Of a stretch of 64,000 bases of DNA, positions 1-11,272 are shown in pieces. The notes beneath the pieces were generated by a model. That model saw nothing but the letters and a program-made list of their open reading frames with translations, was not told the origin of the DNA and searched no databases. How positions within the stretch are numbered: position 1 is the stretch's first letter; each line of letters begins with the position of its first letter. Origin of the DNA: Lantana camara (taxonomy: Eukaryota > Streptophyta > Magnoliopsida > Lamiales > Verbenaceae); the NCBI GenBank assembly GCA_037501455.1, contig CM074864.1, positions 33,816,001-33,880,000 of the forward strand. The letters are read 5' to 3'. A program made the translations under genes and the position numbers.

Positions 1-46
1 CATAAGTATATATATAATATATATATATACACGCACACATGCATAA

Positions 47-110
<64 letters not shown>

Positions 111-2155
111 GCATGCAATATATTATATAAATACATGCATACACGTACATACACAAACTTACCATGCATATATATATTTATACAACCATGCACACAAGCC
201 ATGCATACACAAATATATCTATATATAATTAGTATACATGCATGCAAATAGGGTAAAAGCCATGCATGCACACACCACATCTCTGCATGAATTAGAAGCA
301 GCAACAGTAGCATACACACAGCACACAAATACAGCATAAATATATATATATATATATGTTACAGCAACACAGAAAAAAAACGCTGGCAAAACAGTTCAAG
401 AAAAACGGGGTGACACCCCGTGTCACCTCCCAAGCCCAGACCGAGACACCCCCGTGTCTCGGTACAGCAACCTCAGGCCCAGTTCGCACCCCCGTTCCTC
501 GCTGGAACGAGCAAAATCGACACCCCCGTGTCACGCACCAGCAGCCTCCCCTGTTTTACACAGAAAACACAGCAGAAAAAGGGTGGCCACTCACGCAAGA
601 AATGCATGCAATATAAGAAACAAAACAAGGTATAAAATGCAGAAAAAACTCAACAAGAATGATCCCTCAAAGCCAAGAAAATTGACAGCAAAAGCATGAA
701 GGTTCATGGCAATTTAGACAGCAACTATTCAGCGTGAAAAAACAGGGCAAAGCCTATGGAAAAACAGGGCAAGAACGATTCACTTCATCTCCACACAACC
801 ATACCAGTTTAGAACAATAAATACTCATCCAAGAAACACAAATTCAACATATATATCAGTTCCAACCTAGCTCAATCAAGAAATGGAAGAATACGTGACA
901 TTCATGAAAGTTTTCTCAAAGTGTCATAAATGATAACTCATAAATATCTCAACCACCAAGAAATAAATGATCATAAATGATATGAGGATGTCAAAACAAT
1001 CAATCTCAAGCTTGGAATCAATCAAAACCAACAAGAATCGAATGAGATCAACAATTTGCCCAAAATTCTTCATTTTTGGAAAACAGCCCAAAAATGATGA
1101 AACTATGCTCAAATTCGTGAATGAAAGGATGGAAATCAACAGAAATAAACATATATTACAATCCTAAACTTCTTGTTGATTGAATGAAGTTTGGATGACA
1201 TTTGAGCTCCAAAATCTCTAAGGAAGGAAGGGTTACGGGACTGGACTGAAAGGCAGTAACTTTGGCTGAGTTTTGGGGATTGTGTGAGGATTGGTTTGGT
1301 TAGGGCTTGATATTTTAGGATAGGTGGTTGAGTTAGGGATCTAAAGAATCAAACCATGGTTAATTTGGTTAAAGTTTGGATAAGATATGGCTACTTTTGT
1401 ACAGCAACGTCAAATTGGTCGCCGATTCGTTTTTCGGTTGAATTTCGGAGGTTTAAATGACTTAGGAAAAATATAAGGCTAAGTTTACTAAACTCGAATT
1501 TTCGTTACGAGTTCAGCGGAGTTGACGGAACTCAAATCCGAGTTCCCGAGCTCAAGATATTAAATTCGGAACCAAGGGTACGCTAAGTGCTCATTAGCCC
1601 CCGATTTGGTTCCTCGATTCAAATTAAATTCGTTAACATATCAAATAAATTCGAAAACATAAACCGAGCATATAAGCATGTTCATAACACATATATTTAC
1701 GACATACTACAAATTCGTGGCAATTCGATATCATTTCATATAAGAACGAGGCACAAAATAAACAAACAAGCTCATTTCATGCAATTCATGCATATTTCAT
1801 TAAAAATCCATGCATAATTCAATAAAATCCATGCATAAATATTTTAATTAAATAAATCAAATTAATTTATAAACATGATTAAAGTCACGTAATTAATTAA
1901 AGCATGATTAATTAACATAACACTTAATTAGCATAATCATTAAATTAATAATAAAATAATTAAATATATATATATATATATATACTTATATTACGAAATA
2001 TAATTAAAATATTATTAAATTAAAATAAAATATAATAAAATGAAATAATAACAATTATAATAAAATTAAATATAAAACACGTAAAAACAATTAATTCGCG
2101 CAAATTGGTAAACACATACATCGTACCTTTACGTCCGAAAAGTCGGGGCGTTACA
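1..2155 (-). repeat. Element 1 3' LTR, partial
   Basis: Position 1 aligns with 10162 in the other LTR of element 1, so about 1.66 kb of this LTR lies outside the window. It ends GGGGCGTTACA at 2155, followed at once by the polypurine tract, which makes it the 3' LTR. Compared with the 5' LTR it has lost two bases at the predicted splice donor near 1170, and it keeps one extra palindrome near 410-426. Bases 50-104 are a (TA)n microsatellite inside the LTR. Confidence 0.92.
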
Positions 2156-2190
2156 ATCTCTCCCCCTTAAAAGAATCCGTCCTCGGATTC
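2156..2190 (-). promoter_or_regulatory. Polypurine tract with abutting hairpin (element 1)
   Basis: Read on the minus strand, a GAATCCG / CGGATTC hairpin (2173-2190, loop AGGA) is followed by TTTTAAGGGGGAGAGAT and then the LTR start TGTAACGCCCC. The purine run directly against the LTR is the standard primer for plus-strand DNA synthesis. The stop codon of the last chromodomain copy (2189-2191) overlaps the hairpin. Confidence 0.9.
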
Positions 2191-2533
2191 ACTGCTCGCT
2201 CGGAAATAATTCGGGATGAAACTTTCTCATCTTTTCCTCCGTCTCCCACGTAGCCTCTTCGGTTTTATCACTTCTCCAAAGAACCTTGACTAGTGGAATA
2301 CGCCGATTTCGAAGTTCCTGAAATTTTCGATCCAATATCTTAATCGGCTTCTGAACGAAGGTGAGATCCGGTTCTAATTCCACTTCTTCAACCGGTAGAA
2401 CCTCGGACTCGTCTCGATAATATTTTCGGAGCTGTGAAACATGAAATACGTTATGAATTCCAGTCAAACTCGGAGGCAAGTCCAATCGATAAGTCGTATC
2501 CCCAATCTTCTCTAGAATCTCATACGGTCCCAT
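2189..2533 (-). pseudogene. Detached chromodomain-tail copy 5 (next to 3' LTR)
   Basis: An open 114-codon copy of the last part of pol, from MGPYEILEK to the stop, with no upstream integrase. It carries KPIKIL and ends PELFPSEQ. It lies after the stop codon of the full-length copy, so it is not expected to be translated. It is the unit that directly precedes the functional polypurine tract. Confidence 0.85.
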
Positions 2534-2585
2534 ATACCGAGGGTTTAATTCCCCCCCCCCCCCCTAAAAGAATCCGTCCTCGGAT

Positions 2586-2930
2586 TCACTGCTCGCTCAG
2601 AAATAATTCGGGATGAAACTTTCTCATCTTTTCCTCCGTCTCCCACGTAGCCTCTTCGGTTTTATCACTTCTCCAAAGAACCTTGACTAGTGGAATACGC
2701 CGATTTCGAAGTTCCTGAAATTTTCGATCCAATATCTTAATCGACTTCTGAACGAAGGTGAGATCCGGTTCTAATTCCACTTCTTCAACCGGTAGAACCT
2801 CGGACTCGTCTCGATAATATTTTCGGAGCTGTGAAACATGAAATACGTTATGAATTCCAGTCAAACTCGGAGGCAAGTCCAATCGATAAGTCGTATCCCC
2901 AATCTTCTCTAGAATCTCATACGGTCCCAT
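2586..2930 (-). pseudogene. Detached chromodomain-tail copy 4
   Basis: An open 114-codon tail copy with KSIKIL and PELFLSEQ, closest to copy 5, with which it shares the KIL variant. The PPT-like TTTTAG followed by a G-run on its 3' side is retained. Confidence 0.85.
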
Positions 2931-2984
2931 ATACCGAGGGTTTAATTTTCCCCCCCCCCCCCTTAAAAGAATCCGTCCTCGGAT

Positions 2985-3329
2985 TCACTGCTCGCTCGGA
3001 AATAATTCGAGATGAAACTTTCTCATCTTTTCCTCGGTCTCCCACGTAGCCTCTTCGGTTTTATCATTTCTCCAAAGAACCTTGACTAGTGGAATACGCC
3101 GATTTCGAAGTTCCTGAAATTTTCGATCCAATATATTAATCGGCTTCTGAACGAAGGTGAGATCCGGTTCTAATTCCACTTCTTCAACCGGTAGAACCTC
3201 GGACTCGTCTCGATAATATTTTCGGAGATGTGAAACATGAAATACGTTATGAATTCCAGTCAAACTCGGAGGCAAGTCCAATCGATAAGTCGTATCCCCA
3301 ATCTTCTCTAGAATCTCATACGGTCCCAT
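2985..3329 (-). pseudogene. Detached chromodomain-tail copy 3
   Basis: An open 114-codon tail copy distinguished by VSHLRKYY, WRNDK and HLELFPSEQ. It shares KPINIL with copies 1 and 2, so it sits between the two subgroups. The longest C-run (20) lies between it and copy 2. Confidence 0.85.
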
Positions 3330-3389
3330 ATACCGAGGGTTTAATTTCCCCCCCCCCCCCCCCCCCCTTAAAAGAATCCGTCCTCGGAT

Positions 3390-3734
3390 TCACTGCTCGC
3401 TCGAAAATAATTCGGGATGAAACTTTCTCATCTTTTCCTCCGTCTCCCACGTAGCCTCTTCGGTTTTATCACTTCTCCAAAGAACCTTGACTAGTGGAAT
3501 ACGCCGATTTCGAAGTTCCTGAAATTTTCGATCCAATATATTAATCGGCTTCTGAACGAAGGTGAGATCCGGTTCTAATTCCACTTCTTCAACCGGTAGA
3601 ACCTCGGACTCGTCTCGATAATATTTTCGGAGCTGTGAAACATGAAATACGTTATGAATTCCAGTCAAACTCGGAGGCAAGTCCAATCGATAAGTCGTAT
3701 CCCCAATCTTCTCTAGAATCTCATACGGTCCCAT
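3390..3734 (-). pseudogene. Detached chromodomain-tail copy 2
   Basis: An open 114-codon tail copy whose protein sequence is identical to the tail of the full-length integrase frame (KPINIL, PELFSSEQ). Identity of these two neighbours suggests they came from the latest duplication step. Confidence 0.87.
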
Positions 3735-3789
3735 ATACCGAGGGTTTAATTTCCCCCCCCCCCCCCCTTAAAAGAATCCGTCCTCGGAT

Positions 3790-4992
3790 TCACTGCTCGC
3801 TCGAAAATAATTCGGGATGAAACTTTCTCATCTTTTCCTCCGTCTCCCACGTAGCCTCTTCGGTTTTATCACTTCTCCAAAGAACCTTGACTAGTGGAAT
3901 ACGCCGATTTCGAAGTTCCTGAAATTTTCGATCCAATATATTAATCGGCTTCTGAACGAAGGTGAGATCCGGTTCTAATTCCACTTCTTCAACCGGTAGA
4001 ACCTCGGACTCGTCTCGATAATATTTTCGGAGCTGTGAAACATGAAATACGTTATGAATTCCAGTCAAACTCGGAGGCAAGTCCAATCGATAAGTCGTAT
4101 CCCCAATCTTCTCTAGAATCTCATACGGTCCCATATACCGAGGGTTTAATTCCCCCCCCCCCCGTCCAATCCTTGATAACCCTTTTCGTAGGGAAGCCTT
4201 TAAGAAAACCCTATCTCCAATCTCAAACTCCAAATTCTTCCTCCGAAGGTCTGCATAACTCTTTTGTCGATCCTGAGCGGCCTTCATCCGTTGTCTAATT
4301 ATCTGGACCTTGTCAATAGCCTCTTGTACAGCCTTAGAGGGTTTTTCCTTCTTTTCCCCTCTTTTAATCCCTTCTTGCTTGGTCCAATTCCATTCCTCCA
4401 AGTCAAAGAACAACGGTGATCGACATTTACGTCCGTAAAGAGCTTCATAAGGGGCCATTTCAATCGAGGCTTGATAACTATTGTTGTAAGCGAACTCGAT
4501 TAACGGCAACTGTTCATTCCATGAACTTTGAAAGTCCAATGCACATGCTCTCAACAGGTCCTCCAGATACTTAATCAACCTTTCTGATTGTCCGTCGGTC
4601 TGAGGATGGAAAGCTATGCTGATTTGAAGCCTTGTTCCCAAACACTTCTGTAATTCTTGCCATAACCTTGAAGTAAATCTGGGATCCCGATCCGAGACAA
4701 TACTAGCAGGTACACCATGAAGCCTAACAATCTCATCATTGTATCTCTTGGCCAACTTACTCACTTTATCGGTCATCCTGATAGCAAGAAAATGAGCTGA
4801 TTTTGTGAATCTGTCCACGATAACCCAAATTCCATCGAAACCTCCTCTCACTTTTGGTAATCCCGAAACAAAATCCATAGCTATTTGTTCCCATTTCCAT
4901 TTCAGGATAGGCAATGGTCGAAGTAGCCCCGATGGCTTTTGATGTTCTGCCTTTACCACTTGATAACATCCCGTTTCAATCCATTCCACCAA
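3790..4992 (-). pseudogene. pol: Integrase catalytic core and chromodomain-like tail of pol (element 1)
   Basis: The frame encodes about 400 residues: end of the integrase zinc-binding region, catalytic core, GPY/F-like module and chromodomain-like tail. The catalytic triad is present at D40 (AMDFVSG), D101 (VSDRDPRF) and E137 (TDGQSER), with the 35-residue D-to-E spacing. NPRYMGPYEILEKIGD near residue 285 is the GPY/F-like module; LVKVLWRS...EATWE near residues 364-382 is the chromodomain-like tail, which in chromoviruses steers integration to chromatin. It is joined to the upstream frame by a frameshift near 4960-4990, and the second half of the HHCC finger keeps only one cysteine (TGCYQ). 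A glycine run coded by the 12-C tract sits just before the GPY module. Confidence 0.92.
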
Positions 4993-5813
4993 TAGAATTG
5001 CTTAAGATCCTTATACATTTTGTTCCCTCCGGGATGTATCGAATACCCTGACCAATGGGCTTCCTCAAGAATAATCCTTTTTAACTCTTCCGGGACAACA
5101 ACTCTATTCTTGAATCTTAGAAGTCCCGTATCATCAAACCCAAACGGACACTCTGCATCAGCTCGAGCTTTCTCAGCTAATTTTTGAACCTCGGGATCAA
5201 TCCTCTGAGCATCAAATAATCTCTGTTTAAGATCTGGTTGAACCGTAATATTCCGAATACTAGCCTTCAGTTTGAACAACTCATTCTCATCTCCAATTTC
5301 CACTTTCAGATTGGACACACTAGCTTTCCGACTAAGCGCATCCGCGACCAAATTGGCTTTGCCGGGATGGTATCGGATTGTACACTCATAATCCGCCAAA
5401 AGTTCCATCCAACGCCGTTGTCTCTTATTCAATTCCTTTTGTGAGAACAAGTATTGAAGACTCTTGTGATCGGAAAAGACCTCGAACGAAATTCCATAAA
5501 GATAGTGTCTCCACTTACCCAAAGCAAAGATCACTGCCGCTAATTCCAAATCATGAGTGGGGTAGTTCTGTTCATGCTCTTTAAATTTCCTTAAGGCATA
5601 GGCGATTACTCTTCCATTCTGCATCAACACACATCCCAAACCTTCCTTTGAGGCATCCGTATAAACTGTATATCCTTCTGTACCTTCGGGAAGTGCTAAT
5701 ACAGGAGCGGTGGTCAACTTTTCCTTTAAAAGTTGAAAGCTAGCCACACATGCCTCGTCCCACTCAAACTTAACCGCCTTCTTAGTCAATCGGGTTAAAG
5801 GAGCCGCAATCTT
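4953..5813 (-). pseudogene. pol: RNase H and integrase N-terminus of pol (element 1)
   Basis: This continues the upstream pol frame directly after the TAA at 5814-5816; there is no ATG of its own. It holds the connection and RNase H region: [10 protein letters not shown] (first acidic site), [23 protein letters not shown] and a Tekay-typical [16 protein letters not shown] near the middle marks the end of RNase H. It then enters the integrase zinc finger with H...[17 protein letters not shown] before the frame is lost near 4953. The conserved motifs show that decay is recent and limited to point lesions. Confidence 0.9.
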
Positions 5814-7937
5814 TTAAAAATCCTGAACGAATCTCCGATAGTAGCCTGCCAAACCCAAGAAACTCCTCACTTCTGAAGCATTTTTCGGGCTTTGCCATTG
5901 AATAACCGTCTCAATCTTAGAAGGGTCTACTTCCAAACCTTTCCTTGAAATAATATGGCCCAAAAATGCTACCCGATCAATCCAGAACTCGCATTTGCTA
6001 AACTTAGCATACAACCGATGTTCCCTTAAGGTCTCCAACACAATTCTGATGTGCCTGGCATGATCCTCCGGAGTTCTCGAATAAACCAAAATGTCATCGA
6101 TGAAGATTACCACAAATATGTCCAAATAGGGCCGGAAAATTCGATGCATCATATCCATAAAAGCAGCCGGAGCATTAGTCAATCCAAAAGGCATCACTAC
6201 GAATTCGTAGTGTTCATACCGGGTGTTAAATCCCGTCTTCGGAATGTCCTCATCCCGGATCTTCAATTGATAGTATCCTTGTCTCAAGTCCAATTTTGAG
6301 TATACCCCCGAACCTTGTAACATGTCGAATAAATCCTCAATATGGGGCAAAGGATACTTATTCTTTACATTCATCCGATTAAGCTCCCGGTAATCTATAC
6401 ACATTCTTAAGGTTCCATCCTTTTTCTTAACAAAGAGAATCGAAGCACCCCAAGGTGACGAACTTGGCCGTATATATCCAACTTTGAGCAATTCCTCTAA
6501 TTGAATCTTTAACTCTTTCAATTCGGCTGGTGCCATCCGATACGGAGTCTTAGAATACGGTGTGGATCCTGGATGTAAGTCGATAACAAACTCGATCTCA
6601 CGGTCTGGTGGTAAAGAACTCAAATTCTCCGGAAACACATCGGAAAAATCCTTAACAACCGCGGTATCCTCCAACTTAACTTGATCTTTCGGCCTATTAA
6701 GAAGGTAAGCAATAAATCCCGTTGTTCCTTCTCTCATCAACTTGTGAGCTTCCACATAAGACAAGAGAGATACCGTTCTTGATCCACTACCAATCACCAA
6801 TTCGTTACCCAAAATCACCTTCTTCGCAAAACAATCAACATTGGCCCGATGCCTGGACAACCAGTCCATACCCAAGATAACTCCATACCTCTTCATAGGC
6901 ATAACAATTAAATCAGCCGAATACTCTTTCCCTTCAATCAAAACTGAACACTCCCGAACCAACTGATCTATCTGAAGACTCCCACCAAGTGGCGAACTCA
7001 CCAAATAACAAGAAGAAAGACAAATAACAGGCAAGCACAGAATAGCAACCAAATCACAAGAAATAAAGGAATGCGTGGCACCCGGATCAAAGAGTGCATG
7101 AATGCTCATGTTATGTATGCATAGGGTACCTTCTACCACAGCTGTGCGATCAATCTCTGCATCTTGTTCCTCACCCTCGAGGGCATAAGCACGAGCCTGA
7201 ATCATTGGCCTTTGAACTCCTTTCTGAAATCCGGGGTTCTTATAGGGACATGTCTCCGCCATATGGTCACTTTTTCCACATATGAGGCACAAATTCAACC
7301 TTCTTCGACAATTATTGTAGGTATGGGTCGGTCCCCCGCAATGAGTACATGGAGGTACATCCGGGCGTGAATTTATAGATGCCGGTGCCATAGGTAGAGC
7401 CTTTGGTCGAGTCGGTGCGGCCTGAGAACCTTGTCCTCCAAACCGAAGCTTCTTAAAAGGACCTTTTGGAGGGGGACTAGCTTGAATCATCGGCCTCTTT
7501 CCCGAATTCGATCCGGAACCTCTTCCCATTGGAGCTCTAAACATCGGATCCTTCTTCTTGAATTCTTCCTCTTGAACCAAAGCCCTTTGCACGGTGTCAG
7601 CAAATGACTCGAAATTGTGACCCGCCTGACCGTGTCTCAAGTCCTGTCTTAACCCCGCAATGAATTTCCTTGATTTTCTCTTCTCATCCCGGGTGACATG
7701 AGGAGCATATTTCCCAAGTCTATTAAATACGGCGAGGTATTGAGTCACCGTACGAGCACCTTGCTTTAGATCCATGAATTCTTGCTCCTTCCTTTCTCTT
7801 ACCACTTCCGGTACAAAGCATTCTCTAAATTCTCTCTTGAAAACCTCCCAAGTAAGTTCCTCGAAATCTACCTCAAGTTTCTCCCTTGTTCTTTCCCACC
7901 ATTCATACGCATCTCCATCAAGTTGGAATATAGCAAA
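5814..7937 (-). pseudogene. gag-pol: Gag C-terminus, nucleocapsid, protease and reverse transcriptase (element 1)
   Basis: An open stretch of about 700 codons between two in-frame stops. Numbering from 7805: retrotransposon gag region to about residue 90; two CCHC zinc knuckles at 153-166 (CTHCGG...) and 173-186 (CLICGK...); protease with FDPGATHSF at 239-247, the DPG variant of the aspartic motif; reverse transcriptase from about 420 ([11 protein letters not shown]), with CIDYRELN at 469-476, LDLRQGYYQ at 505-513 and catalytic FIDD at 568-571. RT ends at [10 protein letters not shown] just before the TAA that replaces the next codon. Gag, protease and RT are in one frame without a gag/pol shift, as is usual in this lineage. 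Confidence 0.94.
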
Positions 7938-8288
7938 TTAAGCCTTCTCTTGCGTGGTGAATTGTCGGACTCCAAATATCCTCTCCAATCGAATCAACCA
8001 ACCCTCCGAGACAGCATCATCGATAGAACCAGAAAACCGAGGGGGGTTGTAGCTCAGAAACACCCCATGAGGGTCTCTATTATTATTATGATTTGGTGGA
8101 GGCGCCGGTTGTTCGGCTTGTTGTGGTGGGGGAGCTTGAGCCCTCCTATGCTCTACATAGTTAAAAACCGCTTCCATAAAATTCCCCATATCCATTGGTG
8201 GTGCTTGTGGTTGGGGTGGAGGCGTAGGGGATCGATCATGATGACGGCGGTGTCCGGGAGATCTCTCACGGTGTCTACGTGGAGGCAT
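7938..8288 (-). pseudogene. gag: Gag N-terminus, cut by a stop codon (element 1)
   Basis: The likely start is the ATG at 8286-8288 (MPPRRHRERS), about 190 nt downstream of the primer binding site; the extra three codons upstream begin with TTG. The N-terminus is rich in Arg, His, Pro and Gln, followed by PPRFSG and EGWLIRLERIF, the usual entry into the retrotransposon gag domain. TAA at 7938-7940 interrupts it, but the sequence after it continues in the same frame with the expected [16 protein letters not shown], so this is one nonsense change rather than a rearrangement. Gag forms the particle in which reverse transcription happens. Confidence 0.9.
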
Positions 8289-8480
8289 CCTGTTCAAGAA
8301 ATACTGAAATGCATGCTATTTTTAGCCCATGCATACAAGTGCAATTAATTCGATCAAAATTCAGAATTTAAAGCACACAAGCACGTAAACAATGCATATG
8401 CAACACATTGACAAGTTGTTCCTAAAGCCGAACGACTTAACTGACTCAACACGACCCTAGAGCCCGGGTTTTGCAACCCT

Positions 8481-8494
8481 AAGCTCTGATACCA
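8481..8494 (-). promoter_or_regulatory. Primer binding site, initiator tRNA-Met (element 1)
   Basis: The minus strand reads TGGTATCAGAGCTT, complementary to the 3' end of plant initiator tRNA-Met. An 8-nt spacer (8495-8502) separates it from the 5' LTR. It fixes the orientation and the LTR boundary. Confidence 0.95.
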
Positions 8495-8927
8495 CATAAG
8501 GATGTACCACCCGAGCGTAAGGTACCACATCCCCCGCACCGAGACCCGACCCGTATATGAAATGGAAGTCCATACACGTGCCAAATCCACGGCGAACGGG
8601 GACACAACACACACACTATGCTAGGCGGGACTAACCCTTAAACCAATCAACTCAAGATGACAAAAAAAAAATCAGAGTTAAAATAAAACGCGGAAGCAAG
8701 AAAGACATAGCATATATATACAATGAGCCACCAAGCTCCAAAAATAGATATACAAAAGCATTCAAGTGTTCAACAGCGCTCACGGCCTACAAATCATAAC
8801 GCTCCAAGAATAAACTATGATCATATACAAAATAGCAAAGAGAGTATGAATATATGAGACTGAAAAGAAGTGTTAAACATAAATGCAAGACCTAGACGAC
8901 TTGTATTCCCGCCTAGCACTCTTATAC

Positions 8928-9662
8928 CTGCACAAAACAACTGAAAATAACCGGGTTCAGTCTAAAAGAGACTGGTGGGTATAAAACGGGGCATAAGATA
9001 TAATATCGCGTAAATTAAACAGATACATGCAAGCCCTAATCCCGTATGAAGTTTGATAAGAATTTCCCAAGTGGTTAAAACAAAAGAAAACATCAACGGG
9101 ATTACGACGTTCATATTTATTCAAAATTGTTCATAAGGGTTTATGGCCCGGCGAGTGGGCGTGCACAATCTCCAACCTACTCCTCGTGTAATCATAATCA
9201 ATTATTCAATCATTCATTATCATACATAAATCTTTTGTGCTCATAAATAACATGATCATAATCATTCATATACTCCTTCTTCCTCCGGGTGGTGGACGGG
9301 CTTGCAAGACCCGGCCACCGGTTCATACATAGGCTAATGGGGGTACATGAATCCCCCAAGGGCACTCAGCTCCCATTCCTCGCTAAACCTCCTAGCGAGG
9401 GCCGGTATCGTCGTAGTTTGGTTGGGACTAGTATATGGGATCCCCGTCAGCCCTTGCTCCTCGGTTAGCCACATATACTAAGTCCCGGGGCCCGTGCAAT
9501 CATAAATCATAAATGTGTCTCGCCAAACATAAGGTAGGGTTTCATAAATAAAAGGATCATTTACCCAAAATGACTCGATATATATAAATATACTATTTTG
9601 GCTTAAAACCTTGCACATAAGGGATATATATGGTTGTTTTAACTAGTAGAAGAAAAACCCAC
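8928..9662 (-). other. Predicted leader intron 2, element 1 5' LTR
   Basis: Donor AAAG|GTGGGT at 9662 and acceptor TTTTGTGCAG| at 8928, with pyrimidine-rich sequence before it. It contains the LTR blocks most alike between families (CCCGGCGAGTG, TTCCTCCGGGTG, CCGTCAGCCCTTG) and the CAGTCT / AGACTG hairpin upstream of the acceptor. Predicted from signals and cross-family conservation only. Confidence 0.6.
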
Positions 9663-9729
9663 CTTTTCAAAGCAAAAGGAAAGGCACAAGCGTCTCAATG
9701 CTCGCCCTCGTCTCCGACCAAACCCGAAT

Positions 9730-10167
9730 CTGTGCAAAAGAAAAGGTATGAGACTCAATGACCACATATGACGCTCGGCAATGAAGTGAATATGACATGA
9801 ATGCATAAATGATCATGTTATATCATAAAAATGTTCATGTGCACTATTAAGAAATTTAAAACATATAATCAAATCATTCGCTTATATATTTCATTCAATT
9901 TCATAAATTCATAAATTCATATCAATTAATCCAAGAATTCATTTAATAACAATAACATAAAATATTCATATTCACAATTAGGAATAAAGTAAATAAAACG
10001 TTCAATCAATAGTCGGTAGAATAAATACGCGAAATAGAAATCAATTAATTTCAATAATTGAATTAAATCAAATAATATTCAAAATATATATAATAAATAT
10101 ATATATATAATATATAATAAACATATATAATATAATAAATATATAACAATTATATAAATAACATAAG

Positions 10168-10200
<33 letters not shown>

Positions 10201-11272
10201 CGCACACACATGCAGAAATACATATATATATATATATATATATATATGCATGCAATATATTATATAAATACATGCATACACGTACATACACAAACTTACC
10301 ATGCATATATATATTTATACAGCCATGCACACAAGCCATGCATACACAAATATATCTATATATAATTAGTATACATGCATGCAAATAGGGTAAAAGCCAT
10401 GCATGCACACACCACATCTCTGCATGAATTAGAAGCAGCAACAGTAGCATACACACAACACACAAATACAGCATAAATATATATATATATATTACAGCAA
10501 CACAGAAAAAAACGCAGGCAAAACAGTTCAGGAAAAACGGGGTGACACCCCCGTGTCTCGGTACAGCAACCTCAGGCCCAGTTCGCACCCCCGTTCCTCG
10601 CTGGAACGAGCAAAATCGACACCCCCGTGTCACGCACCAGCAGCCTCCCCTGTTTTACACAGAAAACGCAGCAGAAAAAGGGTGGCCACTCACGCAAGAA
10701 ATGCAGGCAACATAAGCAACAAAACAAGGTATAAAATGCAGTAAAAACTCAACAATAATGATCCCTCAAAGCCAAGAAAATTGACAGCAAAAGCATGAAG
10801 GTTCACGTCAATTTAGACAGCAACTATTCAGCGTGAAAAAACAGGGCAAAGCTTACGGAAAAACAGGGCAAGAACGATTCACTTCATCTCCACACAACCA
10901 TACCAGTTTAGAACAATAAATACTCATCCAAGAAACACAAATTCAACATATATATCAGTTCCAACCAAGCTCAATCAAGAAATGGAAGAATACGTGACAT
11001 TCATGAAAGTTTTCTCAAAGTGTCATAAATGATAACTCATAAATATCTCAACCACCAAGAAATCAATGATCATAAATGATATGAGGATGTCAAAACAATC
11101 AATCTCAAGCTTTGAATCAATCAAAACCAACAAGAATCGAATGAGATCAACAATTTGCCCAAAATTCTTCATTTTTGAAAAATAACCCAAAAATGATGAA
11201 ACCATGCTCAAATTCGTGAATGAAAGGATGGAAATGAACAGAAATGAACATATATTACAATCCTAAACTTAC
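9730..11272 (-). other. Predicted leader intron 1, element 1 5' LTR
   Basis: Donor CAAG|GTAAGT, a full consensus match, at 11272; acceptor TTTTCTTTTGCACAG| at 9730. With intron 2 it defines a 67-nt mini-exon (9663-9729). It encloses the palindrome cluster and the (TA)n tract. Confidence 0.62.

Larger units (their letters stand above)
2156..4163 (-). repeat. Five-fold tandem amplification of integrase tail plus polypurine tract
   Basis: Five units of about 397-405 bp lie head to tail. Each runs, on the minus strand, from a G-run through the GPY/F-like module and chromodomain-like tail, its stop codon and the PPT hairpin to TTTTAAGGG. Units are fused G-run to G-run: the C-runs on the plus strand are 14 (2551-2564), 13 (2950-2962), 20 (3348-3367) and 15 (3753-3767) long. 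The first unit (4152-4163, 12 Cs) is where the intact pol frame enters, inside a codon run for glycine. The breakpoints suggest slippage or template switching between the G-run in the integrase C-terminus and the G-run of the polypurine tract. Confidence 0.93.

Noticed and set aside
5899..5960. Translational recoding at the pol stops
   Set aside because: The stops at 5814-5816 and 7938-7940 have no evident readthrough context, and related elements have one open frame; plain mutation is simpler.
7080..7090. Inactivated protease because of DPG instead of DSG/DTG
   Set aside because: DPG is a known variant in plant Ty3/gypsy proteases, so it is not evidence of damage.
7782..8348. 188-codon plus-strand frame
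   Set aside because: Antisense of the gag region of element 1; no start context or domain of its own.
8481..8494. tRNA-Met gene
   Set aside because: Only 12-14 bases match the tRNA 3' end; these are primer binding sites next to LTRs (also 19425, 22722, 28289, 37171, 57710).
10079..10633. 184-codon frame on the minus strand
   Set aside because: Mostly Tyr-Ile repeats from the (TA)n microsatellite plus palindrome sequence in the LTR; no domain.
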